Shown here piece after piece: positions 1 through 7,042 of a DNA stretch of 7,540 nt. A program made the position numbers and the translations under genes. The stretch lies in contig PKYX01000544.1 in NCBI GenBank assembly GCA_003132825.1, positions 4,486 through 12,025 of the forward strand, written 5' to 3'. Source of the stretch: Acidobacteriaceae bacterium (GTDB lineage: Bacteria > Acidobacteriota > Terriglobia > Terriglobales > Acidobacteriaceae). A model generated the notes under the pieces. That model searched no databases. It had not been told where the DNA came from and worked only from the letters and a program-made list of their open reading frames with translations. Within the stretch, counting starts at the first letter, position 1. Each line of letters begins with the position of its first letter.

Positions 1-1
1 C

Positions 2-1459
2 AAGAACAACCGCGACGGCACCTTCACCGACGTCACGAAGGGTTCGGGCCTGGAAATCCGCACCGGTTGGGGACAAGCCTGCTGCGTCGGAGACTACGAC
101 AATGACGGCTACGATGATTTGTTTGTCACCTACTACGGGCAGAATGTCTTGTTTCATAACAACGGAGACGGAACCTTTACCGATGTGACGGTAGAGTCCG
201 GGTTGTTGCAGACCAGAACCCGTTGGAACTCCGGCTGTGCCTTCCTCGACTACGACCGCGACGGTCACCTGGACCTGTTCGTAGCCAACTATATTGATTT
301 CGATCTGAAGACGGCCCCTCTTCCGGAATCGGGTCCGTGCACATACAAGGGAATCCTCGTTGCCTGCGGCCCGCCAGGACTCCCCGGCGGAAAAAACGTC
401 CTATACCACAACAACGGAAATGGGGTTTTCAGCGATGTTTCCGAGAAATCCGGAATATGGGGCACAACCGGTGTGTATGGCCTTGGCGTGTGCGTCGCCG
501 ATCTGGACAACGACGGCTGGCCCGACATCTATGTCGCCAACGACTCAAACGCCGCTACGCTCTATCGAAACCAGAAAGACGGAACCTTTGTGGATATGGC
601 CATCGAGGCCGGAGCCGCACTTTCTCCCGATGGAAAGCCGCAAGCCGGCATGGGCGTTTCCATTGGGGACTACAACCACGATGGCAATCTGGATATCGTG
701 AAAACAAATTTTGCGGGCGATACCGCATCGCTCTACAAGAACCTGGGCGGCGGCGCATTTGATGACCAGACCTATCAGTCAGGGCTCGGTCTTAACACCC
801 GTTATCTGATGTGGGGCGTCGGTTTCTTTGATATGGACAATGATGGCTGGCTGGACATTTTGATGGCGAATGGCCATGTTTATCCCGAGGTGAATACTTC
901 CAAGACGGAAGCGCCCTACGCCGAGCCCAAGTACCTGTATCGCAATCTGCGCAATGAGAGATTTGAGGATGTAAGCGAAAAGGGAGGGCCGGGCATAACC
1001 GCTGCGGTCCCCGCTCGCGGCTGCTGTTTCGGGGATTATGACAACGACGGTGATCTCGATGTGGTGGTGAACTGTGTCAATTCTCTGCCGCAACTGCTCC
1101 GGTGTGACTCGGAGGGGCGTCGAAACTGGATCAAAATCAAAACTGTCGGAGTCAAGTCAAACCGTACCGGAATTGGCGCGCGCGTGCGAGTGGTAGCGAG
1201 GCCGACGCCAGCGTCGGGAGTGCCTCTGGTGCAGGTTGACGAGGTCCATAGCGGAAGCGGCTACTATTCGCAAAACGACTTACGCCTTCATTTTGGTTTG
1301 GACCAGGCCACCATGGTCGATTTGGTGGAAGTTCGTTGGCCCTCTAGCCAGCTGGATGTGTTCAAGAACCTTGAGGTGAATCGGCTGTATGTATTGCGGG
1401 AAGGAAACAACGTACCGGAGGTAAAGGAGATGGTGGGTTTCAAGAGACGCAAGCTTTGA
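2..1459 (+). CDS. FG-GAP/VCBS repeat protein with C-terminal ASPIC/UnbV domain (CRTAC1-like), 5' partial
   Basis: The reading frame is open to the left edge, so the true start and any signal peptide or N-terminal domain (TPR fusions are known in relatives) lie outside; a TTG at 119 is only an in-frame codon. The 485 visible residues contain six Asp-rich calcium-loop motifs of the D-x-D-x-D-G-x-x-D type: DYDNDGYDD (nt 92-118), DYDRDGHLD (248-274), DLDNDGWPD (500-526), DYNHDGNLD (668-694), DMDNDGWLD (830-856) and DYDNDGDLD (1034-1060). Each is associated with an N-x-G-x-G-x-F-x-D-type strand, as in integrin-like beta-propellers. The C-terminus (about nt 1163-1372: RTGIGARVRV, then a GSGYYSQNDLRLHFGL block, then VEVRWPSS) matches the ASPIC/UnbV domain. 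Such proteins are normally exported; their role in Acidobacteriota is unknown, with binding or adhesion only assumed. The family call is strong and the function is not known. It converges with the next gene and stops at TGA 1457-1459. Confidence 0.93.
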   Translation, partial: KNNRDGTFTDVTKGSGLEIRTGWGQACCVGDYDNDGYDDLFVTYYGQNVLFHNNGDGTFTDVTVESGLLQTRTRWNSGCAFLDYDRDGHLDLFVANYIDFDLKTAPLPESGPCTYKGILVACGPPGLPGGKNVLYHNNGNGVFSDVSEKSGIWGTTGVYGLGVCVADLDNDGWPDIYVANDSNAATLYRNQKDGTFVDMAIEAGAALSPDGKPQAGMGVSIGDYNHDGNLDIVKTNFAGDTASLYKNLGGGAFDDQTYQSGLGLNTRYLMWGVGFFDMDNDGWLDILMANGHVYPEVNTSKTEAPYAEPKYLYRNLRNERFEDVSEKGGPGITAAVPARGCCFGDYDNDGDLDVVVNCVNSLPQLLRCDSEGRRNWIKIKTVGVKSNRTGIGARVRVVARPTPASGVPLVQVDEVHSGSGYYSQNDLRLHFGLDQATMVDLVEVRWPSSQLDVFKNLEVNRLYVLREGNNVPEVKEMVGFKRRKL

Positions 1460-1529
1460 AGAAAATTGCAGCGCGGCTTCTAGCGGATTTCCATAAAGAG
1501 TAAACCTGGACCACGATGTGCAGGCCGCG
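1460..1529. other. Convergent intergenic gap
   Basis: These 70 bp separate the stop codons of two convergent genes. I looked for a stem followed by a T-run on either strand and found only 3-6 bp complementary pieces, such as CGCGGC against GCCGCG about 50 bp apart. No intrinsic terminator can be supported. Confidence 0.5.
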
Positions 1530-2810
1530 TTACCAGAAGTAGGTGGCGATAACGCGAGGCGGGCCTGCCACCGAATCGGTCACGGTGGTCTCCAGGACCA
1601 CTTGTAGATTTTTCTTCTGCCAGTCCGATGGAGCCGTCCGAAAGGCCTCTTCGAGATAGTCGCGCCGGGAAATGAACTCACCGGCTGCTTGCGTCCCATG
1701 CGCGCCCAATCCGGCGGCCGCAATTAGCACTTGGCCGGTCTTAGCGTCCAGCAACCGGGTAACAACGGCAAAGTCTTCCCCGATTTGCTCAGAGCCGCGT
1801 ACCCAGGATTTGGAGCTGCCCGCAGGACCTTTTTCCTGAATCCTAAGGTTTCCGTTCTCTTCCACAAACGCGAAACGCAGGTTGGCGGTCATCTGCAGCG
1901 TCCACCGGTTGTTGAAAGCTCCCACCAGCACGGCCGGGGAATTGCGAAGATCTGCAAACGAGTAATTGGGCCCAATTCGGACCTGGCTAGGCTTGTCAAT
2001 GTGGTCGAACAGCGCCGAAAGCTGGGCTGCCGCGTACACGTCGCCATCGGCCACACCGTATTCGTGGTAAATAAGCAGGTCGCCGAAGACCAGCCTTTCC
2101 TTTGGGTCCAAAGGAAGGGGTTGGTCATATCTTTCCACTTCGGTCTGGAAGGTGCCGGGATGAGTCTTTGAATATCTCCGGTAAAGCTCGAGCGATGGTC
2201 GGTAGAACACCGGTCTGGCCAGGCAGATCAGCACTGGCTGCGAAGTGGCAAAAACCGGAGACCAAAATTGTTCCAGGGCGGAGCCCTTGGGCGTACGGTT
2301 GGGAAGTCTTCCTACGAGACCCGCCAGAAGTACAAGGCCGACAACGACCACGCCAATAGCTCCCCAGGACAGGCGGCGTTTCTTCTGCGGCAAGGGAGCT
2401 GTCTTTGTGTCCAATGGCGGCGCGGTTTCCCAACGAAATTCAGGAGCATACGAGCCGTGCGGAAGTTCAATGCGGACCGGTGATGAACTTGGCGCAGCAT
2501 AGTAGTATTGTTCCAGCCTCCGCCGAACTTCACCTGCCTGCACTCGAACCACGGAATCGTCCGCAGTGGGATAGTCCGCTTTGCGGTGAAAGATCTCGAT
2601 TCCGATCATTCGCTCTTTAAGAAACTCGTCGCGTCCTTGCAGCTTGTGTTGAATCACATAAGAGAGGAATTGCTTGCCGCGCACACTGTTCCGAAAAGGC
2701 TGACTGTCAAGAATATTGCGCAGTTCACGGAGGATCGTCGTTTTTTCAGCGTCGGTGAACGAGGAATTCTCTTTCGGCCCCGCGATGATCGACTCAGCTA
2801 TTGTTCCCAT
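1530..2810 (-). CDS. Single-pass membrane protein of an acidobacterial regulator-like family, unknown function
   Basis: The protein is 426 aa from ATG 2810. An in-frame GTG at 2831 would add 7 residues. I prefer the ATG, which has GGGAAG 7 bp upstream, but neither start has a strong ribosome site. Visible layout: a soluble N-terminal module (about 15-125) with FRNS (39-42), LKER (64-67), IGIEIF (69-74), VRVQAGEVRRRLEQYY (88-103) and IELPHGSYAPEF (114-125); then a Pro-rich linker with a QKKRR cluster (142-146); one hydrophobic membrane segment (about 148-168); and a C-terminal domain of about 255 aa containing GDVYAAAQLSALF (256-268), an SFADLRNSPAVLVGAFNNRW block (284-303) and TGQVLIAAAGLGAHGTQAAG (358-377). 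Positive charge before the helix suggests the N-terminus is cytoplasmic and the C-terminus periplasmic. I recognise the N-terminal signature from uncharacterised acidobacterial proteins. The one-component-sensor layout is inference: no classical helix-turn-helix or enzymatic motif is evident. TAA stop at 1530-1532. Confidence 0.85.
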   Translation of the reverse strand: MGTIAESIIAGPKENSSFTDAEKTTILRELRNILDSQPFRNSVRGKQFLSYVIQHKLQGRDEFLKERMIGIEIFHRKADYPTADDSVVRVQAGEVRRRLEQYYYAAPSSSPVRIELPHGSYAPEFRWETAPPLDTKTAPLPQKKRRLSWGAIGVVVVGLVLLAGLVGRLPNRTPKGSALEQFWSPVFATSQPVLICLARPVFYRPSLELYRRYSKTHPGTFQTEVERYDQPLPLDPKERLVFGDLLIYHEYGVADGDVYAAAQLSALFDHIDKPSQVRIGPNYSFADLRNSPAVLVGAFNNRWTLQMTANLRFAFVEENGNLRIQEKGPAGSSKSWVRGSEQIGEDFAVVTRLLDAKTGQVLIAAAGLGAHGTQAAGEFISRRDYLEEAFRTAPSDWQKKNLQVVLETTVTDSVAGPPRVIATYFW

Positions 2811-2880
2811 GGTCCTGCTTCCCGGTTTCACCTCATCCGCGTGATCAAGAGATGTACTATGAAACCGCGATGCGGAAATG

Positions 2881-2903
2881 GTTTCGCTCTAATGGGGCGA
2901 AAC
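2881..2903. repeat. Inverted repeat GTTTCGC-N9-GCGAAAC, possible operator or leader hairpin
   Basis: GTTTCGC at 2881-2887 and GCGAAAC at 2897-2903 form perfect 7 bp arms around a 9 bp spacer. It begins directly downstream of the candidate -10 and would span the transcription start, a usual position for a repressor site. A second pair with 8 bp arms, CGGTTTCA (2823-2830) and TGAAACCG (2860-2867), shares the GTTTC core. Repeats of this size can occur by chance in 260 bp. Confidence 0.3.
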
Positions 2904-2931
2904 GTTACCGTGAAGTGGAAACAACTGTCAA
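2904..2931 (-). promoter_or_regulatory. Candidate sigma70-type promoter for the regulator-like gene
   Basis: On the minus strand, 2931-2926 reads TTGACA, a perfect -35 hexamer. A 16 bp spacer leads to GGTAAC (2909-2904), a weak -10 that matches only the central TAA; with 18 bp spacing TAACGT is the alternative. Transcription would start near 2895-2898, about 85-90 nt before ATG 2810. The -35 is convincing and the -10 is poor. Confidence 0.3.
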
Positions 2932-3074
2932 GCACTGTTTTCCTAGTCTAGGGGCAGGAACGCCGAACTCAAGGTCGCAGAGAATCTGCTGAGGTATCAA
3001 CGACTTGGCGCTGTTCCCGAGAAGTCGACGCGAAGGTGGCCGCGCGATAATACCCTCAACAGACCTACCAAGAC

Positions 3075-4418
3075 TCACGGAAACTTTATCCCCAGTTCTG
3101 TCTGAACCAGCGGCTTTGCCGGTGCGTCCAGGTCGGTTGCGTCGTATTGAGTCAGGTATTCAAGCGGCATGACGTATGCCAAGCTAGAGAATCCCCAAAA
3201 TGGTTTCATGCCGTTCCCCTTGCCCGTATCGGCGTCGTAAAATTCCCGAGTCACCGGATTTTCGTCCATGGCCAGGCGGAAGGTCTTGAGTGCCAATTGT
3301 CTGGCGACGTCGGTATATCCGTACCGCAAGAGGCCGTGGAAGATCATGTAGTTGATGGGGACCCAGGCCGTACCGCGCCAGTTGCACTCTCCGTTGCGGG
3401 TCCCCTGGTAGTAGTCAGGCTCGGTTTGTGCGTAGGTAGCGACCGGGTATTTCAACCAAAATTCCTTTTCGTTCAAGAGGTGCTCTTCGACGAGCCTTTT
3501 GGCGCGCTCCGGAGTAGCGACGCCAGCCCATAGCGGGGTGAACCCTGCTACGGATTTTACTCTGACCGTTTTCCCCGTCTTTTCATTGCGGTCGTAGTAG
3601 AAGCCGTCTTTTTCATCCCAGAAGACGGCGTTAATCAATGCGGAGAGCTGTTTGGCATGTTCAGCGTACATCTTTTGATCGGAGGTCTTGCCTAATTTGC
3701 CGGCGATGATCGCCATGGATTGCAGTTCGCGAACCAGATAGCACGCCAGATCGACTCCTTCATCCTGAAAGGAATCCAAGTCGCCAGCGCGGGAAAGTTC
3801 GTTGTCCATGCCGCTGGCGTCTGAACTATTCCAAACCGGCAGCCCATTGTGGTCCGAGTCGTACTGGAACCATCGCGCGACATATTTCTGCAAGCGCTCG
3901 TAGTACCGCTCGCGGAGCCACTCGTAGTCGTTCCCATTTTGCTTGGAACCCAAGATTGCAATTTGCGCCAGAAAAGGCTTAAACATCTGCGTGGGTCTGG
4001 GATTGACAATGCCGAGGGTGCGGGACACGAAACCGTCCGGCTGTTCGCGCTCAAGAAACACCTTGAAATTGCTGTAGTTGTATTGGCTCACGCCGAAATA
4101 GGAAAGATAGACGTTTTCAAAGTAGAGATCCCAGTCGTAATACTCTCCATAGGCATATCCGGTGAGGAGCTTTTCCTTTGACCCAGGAAAATTATGCAGC
4201 CCCTTGGCTACGATATCAGCGTTCACCTTCTCCAGTCGGCTGCCAAGTTTTTGATAATCTGACTGCCCAATCATTTCCTTCAATTCATCGTCGATTCTTG
4301 CCGGGGGCAGCGTTTCGCTCGAGAGCCTCACTTGCAGGCCCGAAGGCACCAAAAGACCAAAGGACACCAGAATCAAAATCATTGACCTGTAGAGTAGCCA
4401 CCTCGCCTTAGGAATCAT
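3075..4418 (-). CDS. Secreted GH63/MGH1-like glycoside hydrolase, (alpha/alpha)6 barrel
   Basis: The protein is 447 aa from ATG 4418. The frame stays open upstream to 4649, but that extension overlaps the end of the GH31 gene and has no family features, whereas ATG 4418 has GAGGTG 7 bp upstream and starts a signal-peptide-like segment (basic start, hydrophobic 13-25). Export is therefore likely. Motifs fit clan GH-G enzymes (GH63, GH37 and mannosylglycerate-hydrolase-like): YGEYYDWDLYFENVY (90-104), SGMDNELSR (202-210) with D205 as probable general acid, NWRGTAWVPINYM (346-358), and REFYDADTGKGNG (391-403) with E392 as probable base. The ending PFWGFSSLAYVMPLEY (406-421) is also typical. These enzymes invert alpha-glycosidic bonds. 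Substrates in the family include alpha-glucosides, mannosyl- or glucosylglycerate and trehalose-like sugars; the sequence does not say which. The catalytic residue assignments come from motif comparison. It lies 131 bp downstream of the GH31 gene, probably in the same transcript. Confidence 0.88.
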   Translation of the reverse strand: MIPKARWLLYRSMILILVSFGLLVPSGLQVRLSSETLPPARIDDELKEMIGQSDYQKLGSRLEKVNADIVAKGLHNFPGSKEKLLTGYAYGEYYDWDLYFENVYLSYFGVSQYNYSNFKVFLEREQPDGFVSRTLGIVNPRPTQMFKPFLAQIAILGSKQNGNDYEWLRERYYERLQKYVARWFQYDSDHNGLPVWNSSDASGMDNELSRAGDLDSFQDEGVDLACYLVRELQSMAIIAGKLGKTSDQKMYAEHAKQLSALINAVFWDEKDGFYYDRNEKTGKTVRVKSVAGFTPLWAGVATPERAKRLVEEHLLNEKEFWLKYPVATYAQTEPDYYQGTRNGECNWRGTAWVPINYMIFHGLLRYGYTDVARQLALKTFRLAMDENPVTREFYDADTGKGNGMKPFWGFSSLAYVMPLEYLTQYDATDLDAPAKPLVQTELGIKFP

Positions 4419-4422
4419 AGCG

Positions 4423-4431
4423 CTCCACCTC
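4423..4431 (-). promoter_or_regulatory. Ribosome binding site that fixes the GH63-like start
   Basis: The minus strand reads GAGGTGGAG here, with GAGGTG ending 7 bp before ATG 4418. This strong Shine-Dalgarno match sits exactly before a signal peptide and is the main reason for rejecting the longer upstream extension of the frame. Confidence 0.75.
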
Positions 4432-4434
4432 GCC

Positions 4435-4464
4435 CTTATCCCTAAAGTTTGCAGCTGTGGCAAA
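4435..4464 (-). promoter_or_regulatory. Weak internal promoter/operator candidate before the GH63-like gene
   Basis: TTGCCA (4463-4458, 5 of 6 to consensus), a 17 bp spacer and GATAAG (4440-4435, 4 of 6) resemble a promoter on the minus strand. A 17 bp dyad, TTTGC-N7-GCAAA (4448-4464), covers the -35. Against it, transcription would begin about 10 nt before ATG 4418 and would cut into the Shine-Dalgarno. It may be a chance match. Confidence 0.2.
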
Positions 4465-4469
4465 TCGTT

Positions 4470-4491
4470 CTGGCACTTGTGGAGTTGCCAG
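4470..4491. repeat. Short inverted repeat CTGGCA-N10-TGCCAG in the GH31/GH63 gap
   Basis: Perfect 6 bp arms (4470-4475 and 4486-4491) flank a 10 bp spacer in the 131 bp between the two hydrolase genes. No T-run follows on the minus strand, so it is not an intrinsic terminator. A processing hairpin or protein site is possible, and chance is equally possible. Confidence 0.25.
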
Positions 4492-4549
4492 TATTCGCTT
4501 GCAGCAGCTCGGACGACAAAGATTTTTCCCGACTCTGTGCACTTCTTGA

Positions 4550-6937
4550 TCACGGTGCCTCGACTGACATTGCTTTTCCGTCGTAGTTGACAACCTTGTC
4601 CGGTTTGGTTTCCACCATTTCTCCCACGCCGTGGCCCGGCGATACCCAAACGATGTTCAACGTGATCTGCTGAGGCATGCCGGAATACTCGCCCTGGCGA
4701 TCTCCTATCGTCAGTGTCTTGTCTGCCTCGGACCAGCGCAACGGAATCAGGGCGTGAGCACCTTTTTCATAGTTGTAAGTGTCTCCCTCATCTTCGTAGA
4801 GATCAAACTTACCGTTGGCCCCGCGGAAAATGCGCAGCTCAATGGGACCGGCCGGCTTTTCGTCCGCATACTCGATCTCGGGTCCGAAAGGCACAATGGA
4901 GCCCCCGCGGATGAATAGAGGAATGCGGTCGAGGGGAGCTTCAGCCTCAACTTCCTGGCTTCCTTTCACGGATGCCCCTGACCAGAAGTCGTACCACAGC
5001 GGGGATTCTGGTAGGTAAACCGTGCGGTGCGTCGCATCCTGCTTGAGCACGGGAGCGACCAGAATGGCGGGCCCGAACATGAACTGATCGCCAATGTTCC
5101 AGGTTTTCGGATCGGTGCGCCAATCCATAACCAGCGGCCTTTGGATAGTGTAATCCTGATCCGTTACTCGCCAGGCGAGCGAATAGATGTAGGGCATCAA
5201 ACGATAGCGGAGCTTGTCGTAGTTGAGAAGGATGGGTTCAACTTTGTCGTACGTCCACAGCTCATTGTGGGCGCGGTGACCGTGGGTGCGAAAGATGGGG
5301 CAAAAGGCGCCGAACTCAAACCAACGCGTGTAGAGTTCCTGATACCCAGGGTCCTCGGGCGGCCGATCGAAAGGCTGATGATATCCGCCAATGTCGGTGG
5401 TCCAGTAGGGATAACCGGATAGCGCGAAATTCAGGCCGGCCGGCACCTGGTGGCTGAGCGCCCAGTATGTGCTATAGACATCGCCGGACCAGACCGTTGC
5501 CCCTACGCGTTGCTGGCCTAGAAAAGCGGATCGCGTCAACAGGAAGACCCGCTTCTGATCTGTCGTTGCCCTCCAATGTTGCTGGACTCCGGTTGTGTGC
5601 ATAAAAGGAAAGATGTTGGTGTAGAGCGCACCGCTGCCGATTGCCAGTTGTTTGTCGCGCAGAACGGCGTCTCCCGAGTGCGGCCAATATTCTTCTGGCT
5701 CCGCGCTATCCAGCCAAAAGGCGTCCCAGCCTTGGGAGAAAAGCTTGCCGGCTAAATTCTCCCAGTAGAAATCGCGAGCTTTCGCATTGGTGGGGTCGTA
5801 GACGTGGGTATTGGGCACGTCCCAGTGGAGGGCCGCAAGCTTCTGAAAGTTTTCTGCCTTGGCATCGAACAGGCCCCAGACTGAGATCATCGCATGAACA
5901 TGTTCGTCATGCAGCGTCTTTAGTTCCCCGGGAATATCGGGGTAATTGGAATTGAAGATGGGATCGCCTTCGGTCTTCCACCAAAACCAATCCTGCACGA
6001 TGGCATCGAGAGGAATGTGCTGTTCGCGATAGCGATGCGCAACTTCAAGAATCTCGTCCTGGGAAATATAACGGTCCTTCGATTGAAACAGACCGTAGGC
6101 CCATTTTGGAAGCATGGGCGTATGCCCTGTCAGGCTGCGATATTCGTGAATGATCTGGTCCATCTCAGGCCCGTAGATCATGTAATAGTCGACCGCGTCA
6201 CCAGCCAATGAACTGAAGCTGAACTCTAATGGAAACCGGTTATCGGCATATGTAAATGAAGCCGTATTCCACAGCAGCGCGTATCCCTTACTGGAAACCA
6301 AGAAAGGAATGGCGACATCGGTGTTGTTCTGCCCCAGCTCGACCGTGCTGCCGCGGTAATTGAACATTCCACTTTGGTGCTGGCCTAGGCCATACAAACC
6401 CTCCGTGGCGTCGGGCCGAAAACGATCGGTTACGTGGTAGGTGTCCTCCCCATTTACTCGATCGGATTCATAAGTGCGGGCTACCGCATCCCTCTCCTGT
6501 AGCAGCTTTTCGCCTCCGGCGTTGCTGTATCTCAGGTTCCCGCGTATAAGTGAAAACTCCACCTTCAAAGTCGCGGTTGTCAGGGTCGCCATATCACCGG
6601 CTTGTGAGAACTGGAACTGCGCTCCGGGGCACGATTGCTTGGGATCAAGCATCCAGGGCCGCTCGTGCTTCATGGAATCAAGCGACTTTGGGCTCGCCAC
6701 CACGTGGATTACGGAGTCTTTACAAACCGAAACGTGAAGGCTCTCATCGCCAATTCTTGCCGTGAGCCCGTCCTCGGCCTGGGCGACGGTAATCGGAGGC
6801 AGAGGGGGCAGTTTCCCAAGAATTTGCGCTCTTAGTGGTGACGGCTGCGCAATCGCGTAGAGCAGTATCAAGCAGACGAACCAGCCAGAACGGCCATCTG
6901 TCGAACAGCCGATTTTGTTCACTGTCTGTGCTTTCAT
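4550..6937 (-). CDS. Secreted GH31 glycoside hydrolase, alpha-xylosidase-like, with DUF5110
   Basis: The protein is 795 aa, a full-length GH31 enzyme. ATG 6937 has AAGGA 8 bp upstream and opens a signal peptide (hydrophobic 19-30, likely cleavage after PLRA at 37), so it acts outside the cytoplasm. Domains in order: N-terminal galactose-mutarotase-like beta-sandwich (about 50-265), TIM barrel (about 270-600) beginning PKWAYGLFQSKDRY, proximal beta-domain (about 600-690) and DUF5110 (about 698-765). The retaining nucleophile should be D410 in FWLDSAEPE and the acid/base D486 in TVWSGD; DIGG (515-518) and RTHGHRA (550-556) are further active-site blocks. The LDSAEPE form, in place of the DMNE of alpha-glucosidases, points to the alpha-xylosidase branch used on xyloglucan-type oligosaccharides. 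This is a family inference and other alpha-glycosidase activities remain possible. There is no PA14-like insert of the kind seen in some bacterial alpha-xylosidases. It follows a GH31 paralogue by 105 bp. Confidence 0.95.
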   Translation of the reverse strand: MKAQTVNKIGCSTDGRSGWFVCLILLYAIAQPSPLRAQILGKLPPLPPITVAQAEDGLTARIGDESLHVSVCKDSVIHVVASPKSLDSMKHERPWMLDPKQSCPGAQFQFSQAGDMATLTTATLKVEFSLIRGNLRYSNAGGEKLLQERDAVARTYESDRVNGEDTYHVTDRFRPDATEGLYGLGQHQSGMFNYRGSTVELGQNNTDVAIPFLVSSKGYALLWNTASFTYADNRFPLEFSFSSLAGDAVDYYMIYGPEMDQIIHEYRSLTGHTPMLPKWAYGLFQSKDRYISQDEILEVAHRYREQHIPLDAIVQDWFWWKTEGDPIFNSNYPDIPGELKTLHDEHVHAMISVWGLFDAKAENFQKLAALHWDVPNTHVYDPTNAKARDFYWENLAGKLFSQGWDAFWLDSAEPEEYWPHSGDAVLRDKQLAIGSGALYTNIFPFMHTTGVQQHWRATTDQKRVFLLTRSAFLGQQRVGATVWSGDVYSTYWALSHQVPAGLNFALSGYPYWTTDIGGYHQPFDRPPEDPGYQELYTRWFEFGAFCPIFRTHGHRAHNELWTYDKVEPILLNYDKLRYRLMPYIYSLAWRVTDQDYTIQRPLVMDWRTDPKTWNIGDQFMFGPAILVAPVLKQDATHRTVYLPESPLWYDFWSGASVKGSQEVEAEAPLDRIPLFIRGGSIVPFGPEIEYADEKPAGPIELRIFRGANGKFDLYEDEGDTYNYEKGAHALIPLRWSEADKTLTIGDRQGEYSGMPQQITLNIVWVSPGHGVGEMVETKPDKVVNYDGKAMSVEAP

Positions 6938-7042
6938 CTGAATTGTCCTTTGCCGGTTGGCGGCCTTCGAGTGCCTGGATCATCCCCTGCGGACCGCGCC
7001 GTTCTAAGCCTTACAGAAACGCCGTGCCTCTGGCCTAAGGGT
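6938..7042. other. Gap between the tandem GH31 genes
   Basis: The 105 bp hold the ribosome site described above. I find no TTGACA-like hexamer with a partner -10 and no stem plus T-run, only a 9 bp TAAGCCTTA palindrome (7005-7013). The absence of promoter and terminator signals favours co-transcription of the two GH31 genes. Confidence 0.45.
6946..6950 (-). promoter_or_regulatory. Ribosome binding site of the complete GH31 gene
   Basis: AAGGA on the minus strand, separated by 8 bp from ATG 6937. It supports this start, which also gives a complete signal peptide. Confidence 0.65.

Larger units (their letters stand above)
2811..3074. other. Non-coding upstream region of the membrane regulator-like gene
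   Basis: This gap lies between the stop of the GH63-like gene and the start of the regulator-like gene, both on the minus strand. The short reading frames crossing it have no family resemblance. It contains a candidate promoter (2904-2931), several GGTTTC/GAAACC half-sites (2823-2903), a CCTAGTCTAGG palindrome (2942-2952) and a small GCAGA-GAA-TCTGC hairpin (2977-2989) with no T-run. The part from about 2990 to 3074 shows nothing I can name. The length and the candidate promoter suggest that the regulator-like gene is transcribed separately from the hydrolases. Confidence 0.6.

Noticed and set aside
337..762. Plus-strand open frame of 141 codons inside the CRTAC1-like gene
   Set aside because: It is an out-of-frame, Arg-rich shadow of the Asp-rich repeats, with no ribosome site or domain.
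1731..2171. Plus-strand open frame of 146 codons
   Set aside because: It is antisense to the regulator-like gene, whose frame has clear family motifs; this one shows no recognisable domain.
2508..2951. Plus-strand open frame of 147 codons
   Set aside because: It is mostly antisense to the conserved N-terminal module and runs through the promoter region, with no recognisable protein features.
2942..2952. CCTAGTCTAGG palindrome as an operator
   Set aside because: It sits just upstream of the candidate -35, but a single 5 bp-arm palindrome is expected by chance in a gap of this size.
2977..2989. GCAGA-GAA-TCTGC hairpin downstream of the GH63-like gene as a terminator
   Set aside because: The stem is only 5 bp and no T-run follows on the minus strand.
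3147..3533. Plus-strand open frame of 128 codons
   Set aside because: It is antisense to the conserved C-terminal half of the GH63-like gene and has no family features.
4419..4649. 77-codon N-terminal extension of the GH63-like reading frame
   Set aside because: It overlaps the 3' end of the GH31 gene in another frame, has no signal peptide or domain resemblance, and the ATG at 4418 has a far better ribosome site followed by a signal peptide.
5027..5422. Plus-strand open frame of 131 codons
   Set aside because: It is antisense to the GH31 catalytic barrel; its length is explained by codon bias of the real gene.
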